Shown here: in pieces, positions 21,399 through 31,674 of the stretch
Numbering within the stretch: position 1 is the stretch's first letter
Layout of the letters: each line of letters begins with the position of its first letter
Source of the DNA: Cichorium intybus
Lineage: Eukaryota; Streptophyta; Magnoliopsida; Asterales; Asteraceae
DNA length: 64,000 nucleotides
NCBI GenBank assembly: GCA_023525715.1
Contig: CM042016.1
Coordinates: 84,448,382 to 84,512,381, forward strand
Direction of reading: 5' to 3'
Position numbers and translations under genes: made by a program
Notes under the pieces: model-generated
Database searches by the model: none
What the model saw: only the letters and a program-made list of their open reading frames with translations
Told to the model about the DNA's origin: nothing

Positions 21399-22759
21399 TG
21401 TAAGACCCGTTCCACCGTGGCACGGCTCGGAAAGGATCTGGATTCGTGAATAACTGATACGCGTCACGCATCTTAACGGACCGCGGCGCGGGGCACCGCA
21501 GATGTGAAAAACCCTAATTCGGATTTAAACGCCTATATAAAGGGACCCAGCCCTAGGGTTCGTGTTTTTTGGAGATTTTCTGGGGTGGAGACGACTGGTT
21601 TCGGCAGAGGCTCTTCTGTTCAAGGCTTTGAAGGTTTGGAGAGATTGGAAGAAGGAGATACGGCGTGAGGGAAGGCTTGTAACGGATCGTGTGCATCACT
21701 TCGTTTTTCAGAAGTAAGGTAAGAAGATCTACTCTTCTGACTTTCCATTTCATCCCGTCATGTAGTGTTATCACTTGGTTAGTAGTCTTAGATGACTTGT
21801 AACACTTAGGGTTTTGGCCCATGGACATGCATGGACTTGCATGTCCATAAGATAGTGATCTTAGGGTAGTTTCTGATCCCAGGAAGGGTGTAGGTATGTC
21901 AGCGACGCGGATTCGGGTAAACCCCGTATGCATGTAACGATCGTCCGCGACGCGAAAAGGGAAAGGCCGCGCCGCGGCGAATGACTGTTTGACCAGGAAC
22001 TTACTTTCGACCCTTGTTTGGTGGCAAATGTTGGGTCGGACCTTTAGGCAGGTCTATATGATTTTGGTCAGTAATTAATATGTTGTGTATGTGGGATTCA
22101 GGTGTCTGGGTGAGCTAAGTGGGGATATTAGAGTATACCCGCGTGGTTACGAATCAGGTGAGTATCCTCACCTTACTATGTGATGTTGCATGTTAGGCTT
22201 CTTATGTGTTATTTACAGTTATATGATCTGTTCTATAATTGTGGTTATCTGTTGTTGGGCTCAGTACTGATGCGTGTTCACTCGTAGCTGTTGTATGACG
22301 AGTTGGGCTATTGCCTTGTCCCATAGCTGTTGTATGATGGGCTGGGCCAAAACCGGGAACCCATAGCTATTGTATGATGGGTAGGTCCGCCCCGTGTCCA
22401 TAGCTGTTGTATGATGGACGCCTGTAGCTGTTGTATGGCGGGTAGGGTCGGGTCGTTCTCGAGGAGTGGTTGTTTAATGTGTGGGCATGTATGGTAATTT
22501 GGGGACTCACACTAAGCTTTGTGCTTACCCGTTGATTTTAAAATATTTCAGGTACTTCAACTGACAAAGGGAAGGGCAAGGCTTGACGGCAGCACATCGC
22601 ATCCACGGGACATTAATTTAATGTTTTATGTCATAGTTTTTAAATACTTTTGCTATTAGCTTGATAACAATGTCGAAACTGTTTTACTTTTTGAATAAAG
22701 ATTTTGTTGGAACCTTGGTAATAAATGAAATTCTATAATTTTGATTTTGGGGCGTTACA
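21399..22759 (+). repeat. 5' LTR of the gypsy element
   Basis: 1,361 bp. TATATAAA at 21534-21541 is the probable core promoter. Compared with the 3' LTR it lacks about 20 bp near the start and about 85 bp near position 21895 (the part between GGGTGTAGG and GTATGTCAGCG). It contains the five-hairpin array at 22280-22442. Confidence 0.93.
22280..22442 (+). repeat. Array of five constant-loop, variable-stem hairpins (5' LTR)
   Basis: Five units share the 12-nt loop AGCTGTTGTATG (one has AGCTATTGTATG), but their stems differ and remain complementary: ACTCGT with ACGAGT; CCCAT with ATGGG; ACCCAT with ATGGGT; GTCCAT with ATGGAC; CCTGT with GCGGG (two G-U pairs). They lie about 740 nt downstream of the TATA box, so they would be in the transcribed leader if that promoter is used. 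Function is unknown; candidates are dimerisation, packaging, translation control or protein binding. Confidence 0.85.
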
Positions 22760-22762
22760 AAT

Positions 22763-22774
22763 TGGTATCAGAGC
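22763..22774 (+). other. Primer binding site (initiator Met tRNA)
   Basis: TGGTATCAGAGC lies three bases after the LTR end and is complementary to the 3' end of plant initiator methionine tRNA. Confidence 0.9.
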
Positions 22775-23527
22775 TTTGGTTTGAGGGATTTGGATGAACT
22801 GTATTGGGAATCTAAACTCAAACTTAGGACTGAGAGATTTCGTTAAGAAAACGATTTTTTTTAAAAAAAATTAATTAAATAAAAGGTGATGCGATGCGAA
22901 CCGTCAACCGAGCTCAAGTAAGTTTTGTGATTCCCAATTACCCATGCCAAGTTTGTGCTAGGTATTATGCTAGGAAATAGAATTGCCTGGATAAGATACT
23001 CTATAGACTGTTTTGTGCAATATGTACTGCCTGGAAATTTTATGCTAGTGTCGTTAGGTTGCTTAGTGAATTACAATTAGGATAAGATAGCCTAAGAATT
23101 CTTGGTCTGGCCTTACTGGCTGTTCTTTGTTTGGTTGTGACTTTAGGGTAGGATCAGTTATTCAAATGTCTATCTTATTCCCGATTTTGTACGGCTCTGT
23201 GTCCGTGAGGCGACTCGACGATGTTAACAGTAGTTCTCTTAGGCACGGGTGGGAGTGAGAATTAGGTCAAATGATTAGGAACCACGGTGCATGACCGCAG
23301 GATTCATAGGAAGTGGTTTATCAGCATATGTGTGACAAGTTAGGAGGATGGTTGATGAACTTGGAACAAGGGCGAATAGGTGTGGAAGGTAGTACCAGGC
23401 CAGTACTACCGAAAGAATAGGATTCATGCTTGAGTCAAGAGTAGTCCACCAAAGTCCTAGAAAGTCGAGTAGTTAGGTAGAGGGGTGTGACCCGGGTATT
23501 GATATTAAAACTTTTGTGCATTTCAGA
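22775..23527 (+). other. Untranslated leader between PBS and gag
   Basis: About 750 bases without a long open frame. I see no strong repeat here. Confidence 0.6.
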
Positions 23528-24706
23528 ATGGCAATCACACGAAGTAACAGTGGGGCAGATGCGGGTGCCTCGAACGGGGAAGGCTCAACTGATGAAAATC
23601 TCCGCTACCTGATAGCGGAGAAGGTTTCGCGAGAAGTGTTGGCTGTGATACCTCAGTTCTTTGGTACTATTAAGGTTGAGCTATGGGCAATGCTTGAGGA
23701 GCGACTGGCTACTCAGGGTACATCAAGGGCCAGGGATGCAAGTTATAAGGACTTTTCGGCTTGTTCGCCTCCGATGTTCGATGGGGGCAGGGATCCGATT
23801 GTCAGTATGCGGTGGATTTCCGCGGTGGAGGGTGCCTTCCGCACCTGTTCATGTCCTAAGAACTCCAAGGTAACATTTGCGGTGAATCTTTTGAGAGAGG
23901 GTGCGAAAGATTGGTGGGAAATACGAATGAAAGATCTCACCCCTGCTCAGTTGGATGCTATTATGTGGTTCAAGGAACAGTTCAAACTGGAGTATGTTCC
24001 ACAGGTGGAAATGGAACGCTTGGCCCAGGAATACCTGAATCTGACCCAGACCATTGAGACGGTGACGGAGATCACCAAAAAGTTCAATGAGCGAGCACTC
24101 TTCTGTCCAGAGTTTGCGGCAACCGAGCGCATGAGAATGACTAGATACTTGGCGATGCTTCGCACAGACATTCGGGAATTTTTGTCTGCTGCTAAGCACC
24201 AAACTCTTACTGACATGATCGCGGCCGCTTGGGCCCGAGAGTTAGAATTGGAAACCCAACAAAGACAGAAGCGTCTGGCGCCGACCCAGACTCAACAGGC
24301 GTCAAAGAAGTTTAGAGGGGCAGATCAGGGAAAACAAGGGCAAAGGAGCCAGGGTAGGTGTGGTAAGTGTGGAAAGAATCATGAGGGGCGTTGTTGGATG
24401 CTAATATGCCATAAGTGTGGAAAGGAGGACCATTATGCTAAAGATTGTCGGCAAGAAGTCAAGATCTGTTTTAATTGTAATCAGGTGGGTCACTTCAAGG
24501 CTCAGTGTCCCCGTCTGAACCAAGGAGCAGTTCAGAATCTGGCACCCACTACACTCCGAATTACCGATGGTAGGCAGGGGAAAGGGGAAGCCCCTAAGAC
24601 CAAGGGTCGAGCATTCGTCATGACCGCCGAGGAGGCACAGGATGCGCCCGACGTCGTTTCGGGTACTCTTTCTTTACTTGCCTCATGTTCTGGTGTATGT
24701 ATTTAA
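23528..24706 (+). CDS. gag: Gag polyprotein of the gypsy element
   Basis: About 392 residues from the ATG at 23528. The N-terminal part carries the Retrotrans_gag core (SMRWISAVEGAF, LREGAKDWWE, WFKEQFKLEYVP), which builds the virus-like particle. Residues about 275-335 are basic and hold zinc-knuckle motifs, including CHKCGKEDHYAKDC and CFNCNQVGHFKAQC, for RNA binding. Translation of unspliced RNA ends at 24704-24706, inside a 66-bp segment that looks like an intron; if that is removed, the frame continues into protease. The gag frame itself is intact, so this copy could still contribute particles. Confidence 0.9.
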   Translation: MAITRSNSGADAGASNGEGSTDENLRYLIAEKVSREVLAVIPQFFGTIKVELWAMLEERLATQGTSRARDASYKDFSACSPPMFDGGRDPIVSMRWISAVEGAFRTCSCPKNSKVTFAVNLLREGAKDWWEIRMKDLTPAQLDAIMWFKEQFKLEYVPQVEMERLAQEYLNLTQTIETVTEITKKFNERALFCPEFAATERMRMTRYLAMLRTDIREFLSAAKHQTLTDMIAAAWARELELETQQRQKRLAPTQTQQASKKFRGADQGKQGQRSQGRCGKCGKNHEGRCWMLICHKCGKEDHYAKDCRQEVKICFNCNQVGHFKAQCPRLNQGAVQNLAPTTLRITDGRQGKGEAPKTKGRAFVMTAEEAQDAPDVVSGTLSLLASCSGVCI

Positions 24707-24728
24707 TGTATCTATTATGCTTGATTAG
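24663..24728 (+). other. Candidate 66-bp intron between gag and protease
   Basis: The segment starts GTACTC and ends TGATTAG, is T-rich, and contains stops in frame with gag. Removing it makes gag continuous with the protease frame at a place where the second gypsy element in this window (61301 onward) reads straight through with similar residues and no insert. It fits a small spliceosomal intron. Unspliced RNA would give Gag only and spliced RNA Gag-Pol, a way to set the ratio. Sequence inference; no transcript data. Confidence 0.6.
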
Positions 24729-25531
24729 GAACATTCTTAGTCAACTCTATGCCTACTTTTGTACTGTTTGATTCGGGTGCTAGTCATTCTTTTGTGTCTG
24801 CCGTTCTAGGAAAGAGTTTCGGTATCGAGTTATGAACTCTTCATCGCCCATTAGAAGTAGAAATTGCGGATGATAAAACTGTGCAAGCGACTAGTGTTTA
24901 CCGGGAAATTGAAGTGGTGATTCAAGGAATAAAGTTCCCGATTGACCTCATTCCTATACCGTTGAGCGACACTCGGGTTATTATCGGTATGGATTGGTTG
25001 AGTCGACACGAGTCATGGATTGACTGTAAGAACAAGCGAGTATGGATTCAAACCCCGAGTGGGGGAGAGTTAGTAGTACAAGGAGAGAGGAGGAATCAAG
25101 GTGCAGCCTTCTGTTCAGCCGCCAGGGCACGCAGACATTTTCAACATGGAGGCTCGGGGTTTGTGGCGTATGTTTTGGATGCACGAGAAGAGAAGTCAAA
25201 GTAGAGGACGGAGGGTATACCTGTAGTTCGGGATTTTTCTGATATTTTTCTGGAGGACCTGCCTGGTGTGCCACCGAAGAGGCAAGTGGAATTTAAGATC
25301 GACTTAACTCCCGGTGCGGCTCTGATAGCTAAAACACCATATCGTCTTGCACCTCCAGAGATGCTGGAGTTGTCTATTCAACTTCGAGAGCTATTAGATA
25401 AGAGATTTATTCAACCAAGTTGCTCGCTGTGGGGAGCGCCTATTTTATTTGTTAAGAAGAAGGATGGTTCCAGCAGGATGTGTATTGATTATCGCGAACT
25501 GAACAAGCTTACGGTAAAGAATCGATATCCA
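24729..25531 (+). pseudogene. pol: Gypsy pol, part 1: protease and start of RT
   Basis: Protease active site LFDSGASHSFVS is intact at about 24767-24802, followed by a TGA at 24833-24835 where Arg (CGA) is expected. IGMDWLSRHE marks the protease end. A TAG at 25202-25204 breaks the linker to the RT. RT then opens with LPGVPP, YRLAPPEM, WGAPILFVKKKDGS and MCIDYRELNKLT and stops at the nested copia insertion (target ATCCA, 25527-25531). Confidence 0.9.
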
Positions 25532-26295
25532 TGTTGGATTAGGTGTCTAAGCCATGACTTATAAATTTTATTTATTTTATTAATTGAAGCAAAGTCCATT
25601 TGGGTTGCCCTCATAGCTAGAGGTTTGGCAGAAATTCAGTAGAGAGAAATGTTGATTTATTAAATGTTTAATAAATCAATAGAAATAAATTAAATAGTTT
25701 ATTGATATATTAAAGTGATAATATATTAATTAGAAACTATATTAATTAATTCGAAATTAATCTAGAATTAATTGGATTTAATTTAGTGATTAATTTAATT
25801 AATTAAAGGTGTAGGGACTGGTTTTGTAATTATTCAATAGTTGAATATTGACTGACCGGTTGGAGCCATGGGTGGCGAAATTAAGAGTGTGGCCACTCTT
25901 AATTTCGAAACCCTAATTAGGGTTTTCGAGGCTTGGTCCAAATGGGTAACAAGCTTGTCCATTAGAGGGCTCCTCTAGGGTTTTGACTGTACCACCTGGA
26001 GGCTATAAATAAGGGAACCCTGGGGGAACCCTAATCTGCGCCAACTCCACTCTGTCTCTTTGGAATTCTGTTTTCTCTTCCATTGCTTGGGTGTGACTTC
26101 ATTTGAGGCAAGACATTTGTGTTGCTGGCTTCAAGAAGAAAATCAAAGGTTGGTTTTTTCTTATTTTAACCTTTAGAATTTATTATTGGCCTTAGGAATT
26201 TTGTTATATGTTCATTGATAGAAAAACATAGATCCTCATCTTAGGTTGTATGTGAACTTAGGATTTCTAGTTCATAGATTGCTAAAAACCTTTCG
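25532..26295 (+). repeat. 5' LTR of nested copia derivative
   Basis: 764 bp, nearly identical to the 3' copy, so the insertion is fairly young. TATAAATAA at about 26004-26012 is the likely TATA box. The last base is G instead of the A seen in the 3' LTR. Confidence 0.93.
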
Positions 26296-27062
26296 GTGGT
26301 ATCAGAGCCTTGCTTGTTTTTCTTGTGAATTGCTATAACTGCTTTGTATGATGATGGGTTTAGCGAAAATAAAACCCTTCATGGAGGCCAAATCGTTTTT
26401 GGTGGCTAGGGTTTTGAAAACACTAGCCTCCACCCCCTTGTCTATGAAAATGGGCTCTAGGGTTTTGCAGGTTTCTTATTTTTGGTAATTATGATCAATT
26501 TAATAAATGGAAACCCTAATCCCATTGCTTGTATTTTTCGAAAATTAGGGGATTAGATAGGATTAAATTAATGTGATTAATTTGTGATGCCTATCTAGAT
26601 TTAATTAGTTTAATTAATTGTTTTAATTAAAAGATAAATTAAATCATTTAAAGGTTTAAATTTAATTTTAAATTAAAGAGTTAATTTTAGAAAATTAAAA
26701 GATTAAACGAGAAATATTTTAAAAGGTTTAAAATACATCTTATATATTTTATGATTAATAGTTAATATTTTATATATAAGATTAAATTGGTTAGTCTTAC
26801 CGTTAGTAGGCCTCATTCACAAAACTGTCCTATAAAGAGGGTATAAGGCGACTGCCTATAAAATGGTAGTCTAATGGATGTCCACTCTCACCCACCGCTC
26901 TCCTGGTCAGTCAAGTGTCGTTAGCCGAACGGGTTTGATAGAACCGCTGAATTCTCATTAAAAGTATAATGCTGTAATTGAAAGTACTAGAACAATTCTT
27001 AAAAATCCCTATCTAGTTACTTTAGGAAAAATGTGAAAAGATGCTAACCCATGAAATTGCAC

Positions 27063-27416
27063 ATTACACTTTATGAGACATTAGTGGAGCGTGTGTGGTT
27101 AACCGGCACACTAATAGGGTCTCATAAAGAGTGGTAATGGGTTTCTCATGATTTATCATTGTTGATGGAGCGTGTGTGGTTAACCGGCACATTAATTAGA
27201 GATGATAAATGACATTGAGGTTACCGAGCATATTTGCATGGTTATTCACATCCAGTTTGTGATCCTTGGCATCCCAGTCACAAATAGTGGAGCATATCCG
27301 AGATTAAACATGCCATTGAACAGTTCAATGAATCTCAACAGATCTAGGAATTTCATAAGATGAAATTGATAAGTGTTTTATCTACCTTAATGACCATTAT
27401 GTTGTGATTACGACAT
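27063..27416 (+). repeat. Leader hairpin cluster of the nested copia
   Basis: Successive stem-loops: (1) CTTTATGAGAC (27069-27079) with GTCTCATAAAG (27119-27129), inner ATTAGTG with CACTAAT; (2) ATTTATCAT (27151-27159) with ATGATAAAT (27202-27210); (3) TTTGTGA with TCACAAA (about 27257-27285); (4) CATTGAA-cag-TTCAATG (about 27314-27330); (5) AATTTCAT-aag-ATGAAATT (27349-27367); (6) ATGTTGT-gatt-ACGACAT (27399-27416, one G-U). The first two share a core (GAGCGTGTGTGG, TTAA, CCGGCACA) while their stems differ. The cluster lies between PBS and gag, where packaging and dimerisation signals are usual. Confidence 0.8.
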
Positions 27417-27603
27417 CCCTCTTCACACCATAGTTAGGGTATTTTGGATCCTAGCCTTATTAAATAATAAATTGGATAATTATTTAAAAGGATTAAAATT
27501 AAACTAATAAATTCAAATTTTATAGATTTCTAAAGTAAGTGTTAATTCTCATCCTTCTCCTCCTTCACCCATTTCTGAGAACCTCAGAAAGCACCTGCTA
27601 AAT

Positions 27604-28365
27604 ATGGAAAGGCTGACTGGCCTGAACTGTAAGGAATGGCTTCGTAATTGGAGACTGGTTCTCGTTATTGCTGGCAAGCTACATCTCATTGAGTATCCGA
27701 TCCCGGTTCCACCGAAACATGTCATCACAAAAGGTCTTTGTGATAAGCATGACCTCTTATTTGATGAATCCGAGGAAGTTCGTGACCTCATGCTATTGAC
27801 CATTGACCCCGAGTTCCATAGGGATTTTGAATCCCTAGGGTCATATGAGTTAATACAATTGGTTGAGGAAAAGTTCCAAGAACCGGATGAAGAGGAACGA
27901 GCTAGGATCTTCAAAGGACTTGCAGAGTGCAAGCTAAAAGAAGGAAGTAGTATCGATTCACATGTTCTCAAGATTGAAGGATACATAGGCGAATTGTACA
28001 AACTTGGTCACCCAATTAGTCAGGAGATGAGTGTTAACATCCTACTCGCTTCGCTGACTAGTAGGTACGATCTGTTCATTCAGACGTATATAAAGGAAGA
28101 CCAGAAAAAGACTCTCATGGAAATGCGTTCAATGTTGACTTTGTACGAGTCACTCATGGACAGGAATAATTCCACTGGTTCAGCTACTTCTAGATTGAGT
28201 CCAGTGAGGAGACGCAGCAAGAAACGATCCAAACCGTCTGGACATGTCTCAAACTGGGAATCTATAAGATTGGATACAGTCACGGAAAGATTAGAAGACG
28301 CTCGAAGGTCAAAATCTTTTGGAAACTCAGGTATATCTAAAAACCTCAAAACTCCTTATCCATAA
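27604..28365 (+). CDS. gag: Copia-type Gag of the nested element
   Basis: 253 residues, intact. It has the copia gag fold (LTGLNCKEWLRNWRLVL at the start, then LIQLVEEKFQEPDEEERARI, ASLTSRYDLFIQ and a basic tail RRRSKKRSK). No CCHC zinc knuckle is present before the stop, so it is shorter than a full copia Gag and may be truncated at its C-terminus. The ATG at 27604 is the first in this frame; the frame is open a little further upstream, and a GTAAGT at about 27535 could be a donor in the leader. The protein would form particles in which the structured RNA could travel. Confidence 0.8.
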   Translation: MERLTGLNCKEWLRNWRLVLVIAGKLHLIEYPIPVPPKHVITKGLCDKHDLLFDESEEVRDLMLLTIDPEFHRDFESLGSYELIQLVEEKFQEPDEEERARIFKGLAECKLKEGSSIDSHVLKIEGYIGELYKLGHPISQEMSVNILLASLTSRYDLFIQTYIKEDQKKTLMEMRSMLTLYESLMDRNNSTGSATSRLSPVRRRSKKRSKPSGHVSNWESIRLDTVTERLEDARRSKSFGNSGISKNLKTPYP

Positions 28366-28751
28366 TTCCTTGATACTTGATGTGATAGTCACATTTGGTT
28401 TGTATGCAGGGAATCAGTAGGGTACGGGACATTGGCGCATATGAGCACATTTGGATTGGATCTCCAGCTCATACAGTTTTGAAGTTTAGTTAGATATTAC
28501 AATCTTGTTATTAGCTTATTAGATGCATGCGACGTTTTCTATCACATAATACATTGTTCAAGGATTTATGTTTTAATAAAATGTTGATTTTCTTTTAACA
28601 CTTGGTTGTTTAAATTATCCTTGAAATGTTGTATGGGTGTGTTAATTGCATGAATGGTAATGACTTGAAATGTTGATGCATCCAAAGTGTTTGGATTCAT
28701 GAATTGTGTCCCCTATGATTGTTAATGAAAATTTTATAAGGATCAATTCAA

Positions 28752-29010
28752 CCAAAGGCCTAGTTGGACAGGACCTTGGAATCATTTGACTTAGAGTCAC
28801 ATGATGAATTGAGTTCTTAATAAAACATATGTGGCAAGAATTATATCACCCAAAGATCCACTTGGACAGGACTTTGGAATCATTTGACTTAGAGTCACTT
28901 GATGATTAAGTTCTTAATAAAGCACATATAGCAAGAAATGAATCATCCAAAGATCCAATAGATAGGATTTTGGAATCAGTTGACTTAGAGTCAGGTGATG
29001 ATTGCAAATC
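28752..29010 (+). repeat. Three tandem hairpin units, about 98-base period
   Basis: Units start at about 28752, 28849 and 28947. In each, a left arm CCAAAG(A/G)(T)CC pairs with a right arm that changes to match: GGACCTTGG, GGACTTTGG, GGATTTTGG, with a one-base bulge. A second small hairpin GACT-tag-AGTC inside ATCA...TGAT follows in every unit. Confidence 0.75.
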
Positions 29011-29784
29011 TTGAACAAATTAACAAAGTCATAAGTTTACATAGAGATGTAAAAGACAATAAGATTAGGAGCAACGGACACATCAGTCACTGTGTATTGC
29101 TTGAATCTTCGAAAAGAACACAATTAGTTATACTTCACGATATTTGTCAATTAGTATGACGAATATGGCTTCACTTATCAGAATAAGCGATTGAATTGAA
29201 ACCTTGAACAGTTCAAGGACTTCAAAGGAAGTATAAGATCAACAGAACCTGAGCAACATCATAAACTGAGAAAATGTTTCACAGTTTATTCTTTTCCAAG
29301 AACATTAATGACTATAATGTGTCTTAGGGAAGATGATGGAGCATTGGTCGAAATAGTTCGATCCTCGATGTATGAGATACATTTTCAATTAGTTTCCGAT
29401 GAATAGAATACTCAACCAGTTAGACCATAGAAACCATATTCCGACCACATCTTAGACTAAGTAGGTTATGCAGACACTGTCTGAAATGTAAAGCTGGGAT
29501 CGTCCCACTTGTACATAGAAAGTCCAGGGTCATGTAGCGTTCGTCCGAACCTCATGACTATCCTGAACCCGATCAGCAATGTCGTTTTCACTGGCTATCC
29601 CGCTATACCTGTGAAAGAAGAGCCCTTTTAGTAAGGACTCATATTCTAAGGAAACAGTGGGAGTTAGGACAGTCCTGAATGAGTTCAGGATTAGCCAAGT
29701 GAAAGAACCTTTAGTCATCACTAGGCTTTGAGCAAAAATCAGATTTCTGTTAAAACCTGACACACACTTCTCTTAACCAGTAGT

Positions 29785-29829
29785 ATCGGTCACCGTCATA
29801 AGATGTTATGATCGGGGTGACATACCGAT
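29785..29829 (+). repeat. Three-helix hairpin rod
   Basis: ATCGG (29785-29789) with CCGAT (29825-29829), TCACC (29790-29794) with GGTGA (29816-29820), and TCATAA (29796-29801) with TTATGA (29806-29811) stack into one rod with a GATG loop. All pairs are Watson-Crick. Confidence 0.75.
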
Positions 29830-31610
29830 TAATGGTAAAACACTAAAGTTGGTACGGATTAGCAATCCAACTACTTGGAAGCATTGGTGAGTCCGGTTGC
29901 TGCCAAATAAGAGAACCTTAGGGCGAGACACAGTCTATGTGGAAATTGGTTGATTTTACACCCGATCTAAAAACCAGTGGGAGTAATTGAATCATCAAAA
30001 GAAAGCAACATAGAAATGTACCTTCAGAACATCTGGTTGAGTGAGACGATACTCAGAGTCAGGTAATTGATTCCGGGAGAAGCACTCTTAATAGAAGATG
30101 AAATTCGAAAGGATTCTACATGGCACATTGTGAGTCGTTAGTGGAGCGTGTGTGGATCACCGGCACACTAATAGGGACTCACATAGAGCATGCCGATACA
30201 AAGGTACATGGGCCCGAGATTAATCCCACGGGCATCTCGAAAGAAAGGATATTCAGATTCTCAAAATATGCCAAAGGTTTGGATTTTGTGAATAGCCTGA
30301 AAGATTTCCATTAATATGTCAGAAATGTTTGGATTTCAGATTCTTAAAATGTGCCAAAAGTTCTGGATTTTGTGAATAGTCCGAAAGAGTCATATAACTG
30401 TGTCGAAGCCAGTGGGAGTGTCGTTGTTATCTACTAATACTACATGTGGGTTACATACTTTCTCTAGGAAACGTCTCTTATCATTACAAAGTGTAATGAC
30501 TTGGTGTTAAGAGACGGATCGCTATGAATGACTTAAAAGAGATACAACGTACTTAAGTGGTTTAGATAGATCAAAAACTCTGCCAATATGATCTTGATGA
30601 AGATTCAAGATGCATAAGCTCAGGAAAGAAGTTCCCTATCATTGCAAGTGTGATGATTTGTCATGAGAGATATAAAGAAGGTGTAACGTACTCACGTAAT
30701 TTACAGACATCTATCGGATAGATGAAATCGTCAGTATAGACCTAGCCATTGTAAGCATGATCTTGATAAGATTCAAGATGCATGAGAGAGAGTCTCCGAA
30801 AGGAAATAGTTTTCAAAAGTCGTGACGCAGGGATTACAAGTAATCTTAAGATTCCGAAAGGGTTTGGAATAAGATTAGATCGGATTTCAAGAGCTTCTTG
30901 GATCGATCAGAAGTGTCATGAACATATCCTGATAACTTAATGCTTAAAGCATAGTAAGTTGGATTCAGGATATGACCTGGCTGGGAATACTAAATGGATT
31001 TGAACAGACGTGAGAAATCATTGGGAAATGATTGGGGTGAATGTTAATAATAATTTGAAAAGAGTTTCAAATAGGTAATTATTAACATCAGAACTTGGTG
31101 CTAAAGGACTTAATGCTTAAAGAGTTTCGTTGGTATTCCGATGGAGCGCGTGTGGGTCACCCGCACATCATAACACCTCGAAATAGTCTTAGGGTGCAGT
31201 CATGTAGACTAAGGACCCCGAGAACCATGGGAAGTCACAGTACACATCATCATAATGGAGTTGTTAATGGGAATGACAGTATGACTAAATTGAGGTATTG
31301 TCGGAAGAATGTCCGATTGGATAAAGTGTATCAATGTGAGACATTTTGGATACATAGAAAGAGTGAAAAGGTCATATAAACATAGATATAAAACATGAAT
31401 TAAAAGTTTAAAAGAAATCTAGAAACCGATAATAGTTTGATGAAGGATCTGACTTGGTGATTACCTCATGGAGACTTGGTAATGAGCATGAGTAGTTACC
31501 AGTCAGATTTTATGTTTTGCTTTTGCATGTTTTACTTCCCGAATAATTTGATTATTCGAAAGGTCCACAGTCGCGCATACTTTGGGAAGTAAGTATTGAA
31601 TCGAGACTGT

Positions 31611-31674
31611 CATGAATTGGTTGTAGATTGTCTAAGGAGTTAGACATAGCAATAGGATTGCTGCAACGTTCATG
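31611..31674 (+). repeat. Three-way junction in the nested copia
   Basis: Outer stem CATGAA (31611-31616) with TTCATG (31669-31674) and GTTG (31620-31623) with CAAC (31664-31667) enclose two hairpins: GTCTAA-ggag-TTAGAC and AGCAAT-agg-ATTGCT. It reads as a compact branched RNA with no mismatched helices. Confidence 0.75.

Noticed and set aside
22280..22442. CRISPR-like array (regular repeats with spacers)
   Set aside because: Units are hairpins with constant loops in a plant LTR; there is no leader, no cas gene, and the genome is eukaryotic.
31100..31380. A 94-codon frame in the nested copia interior
   Set aside because: No domain; overlaps a hairpin of the repeated core family and is not conserved with pol.
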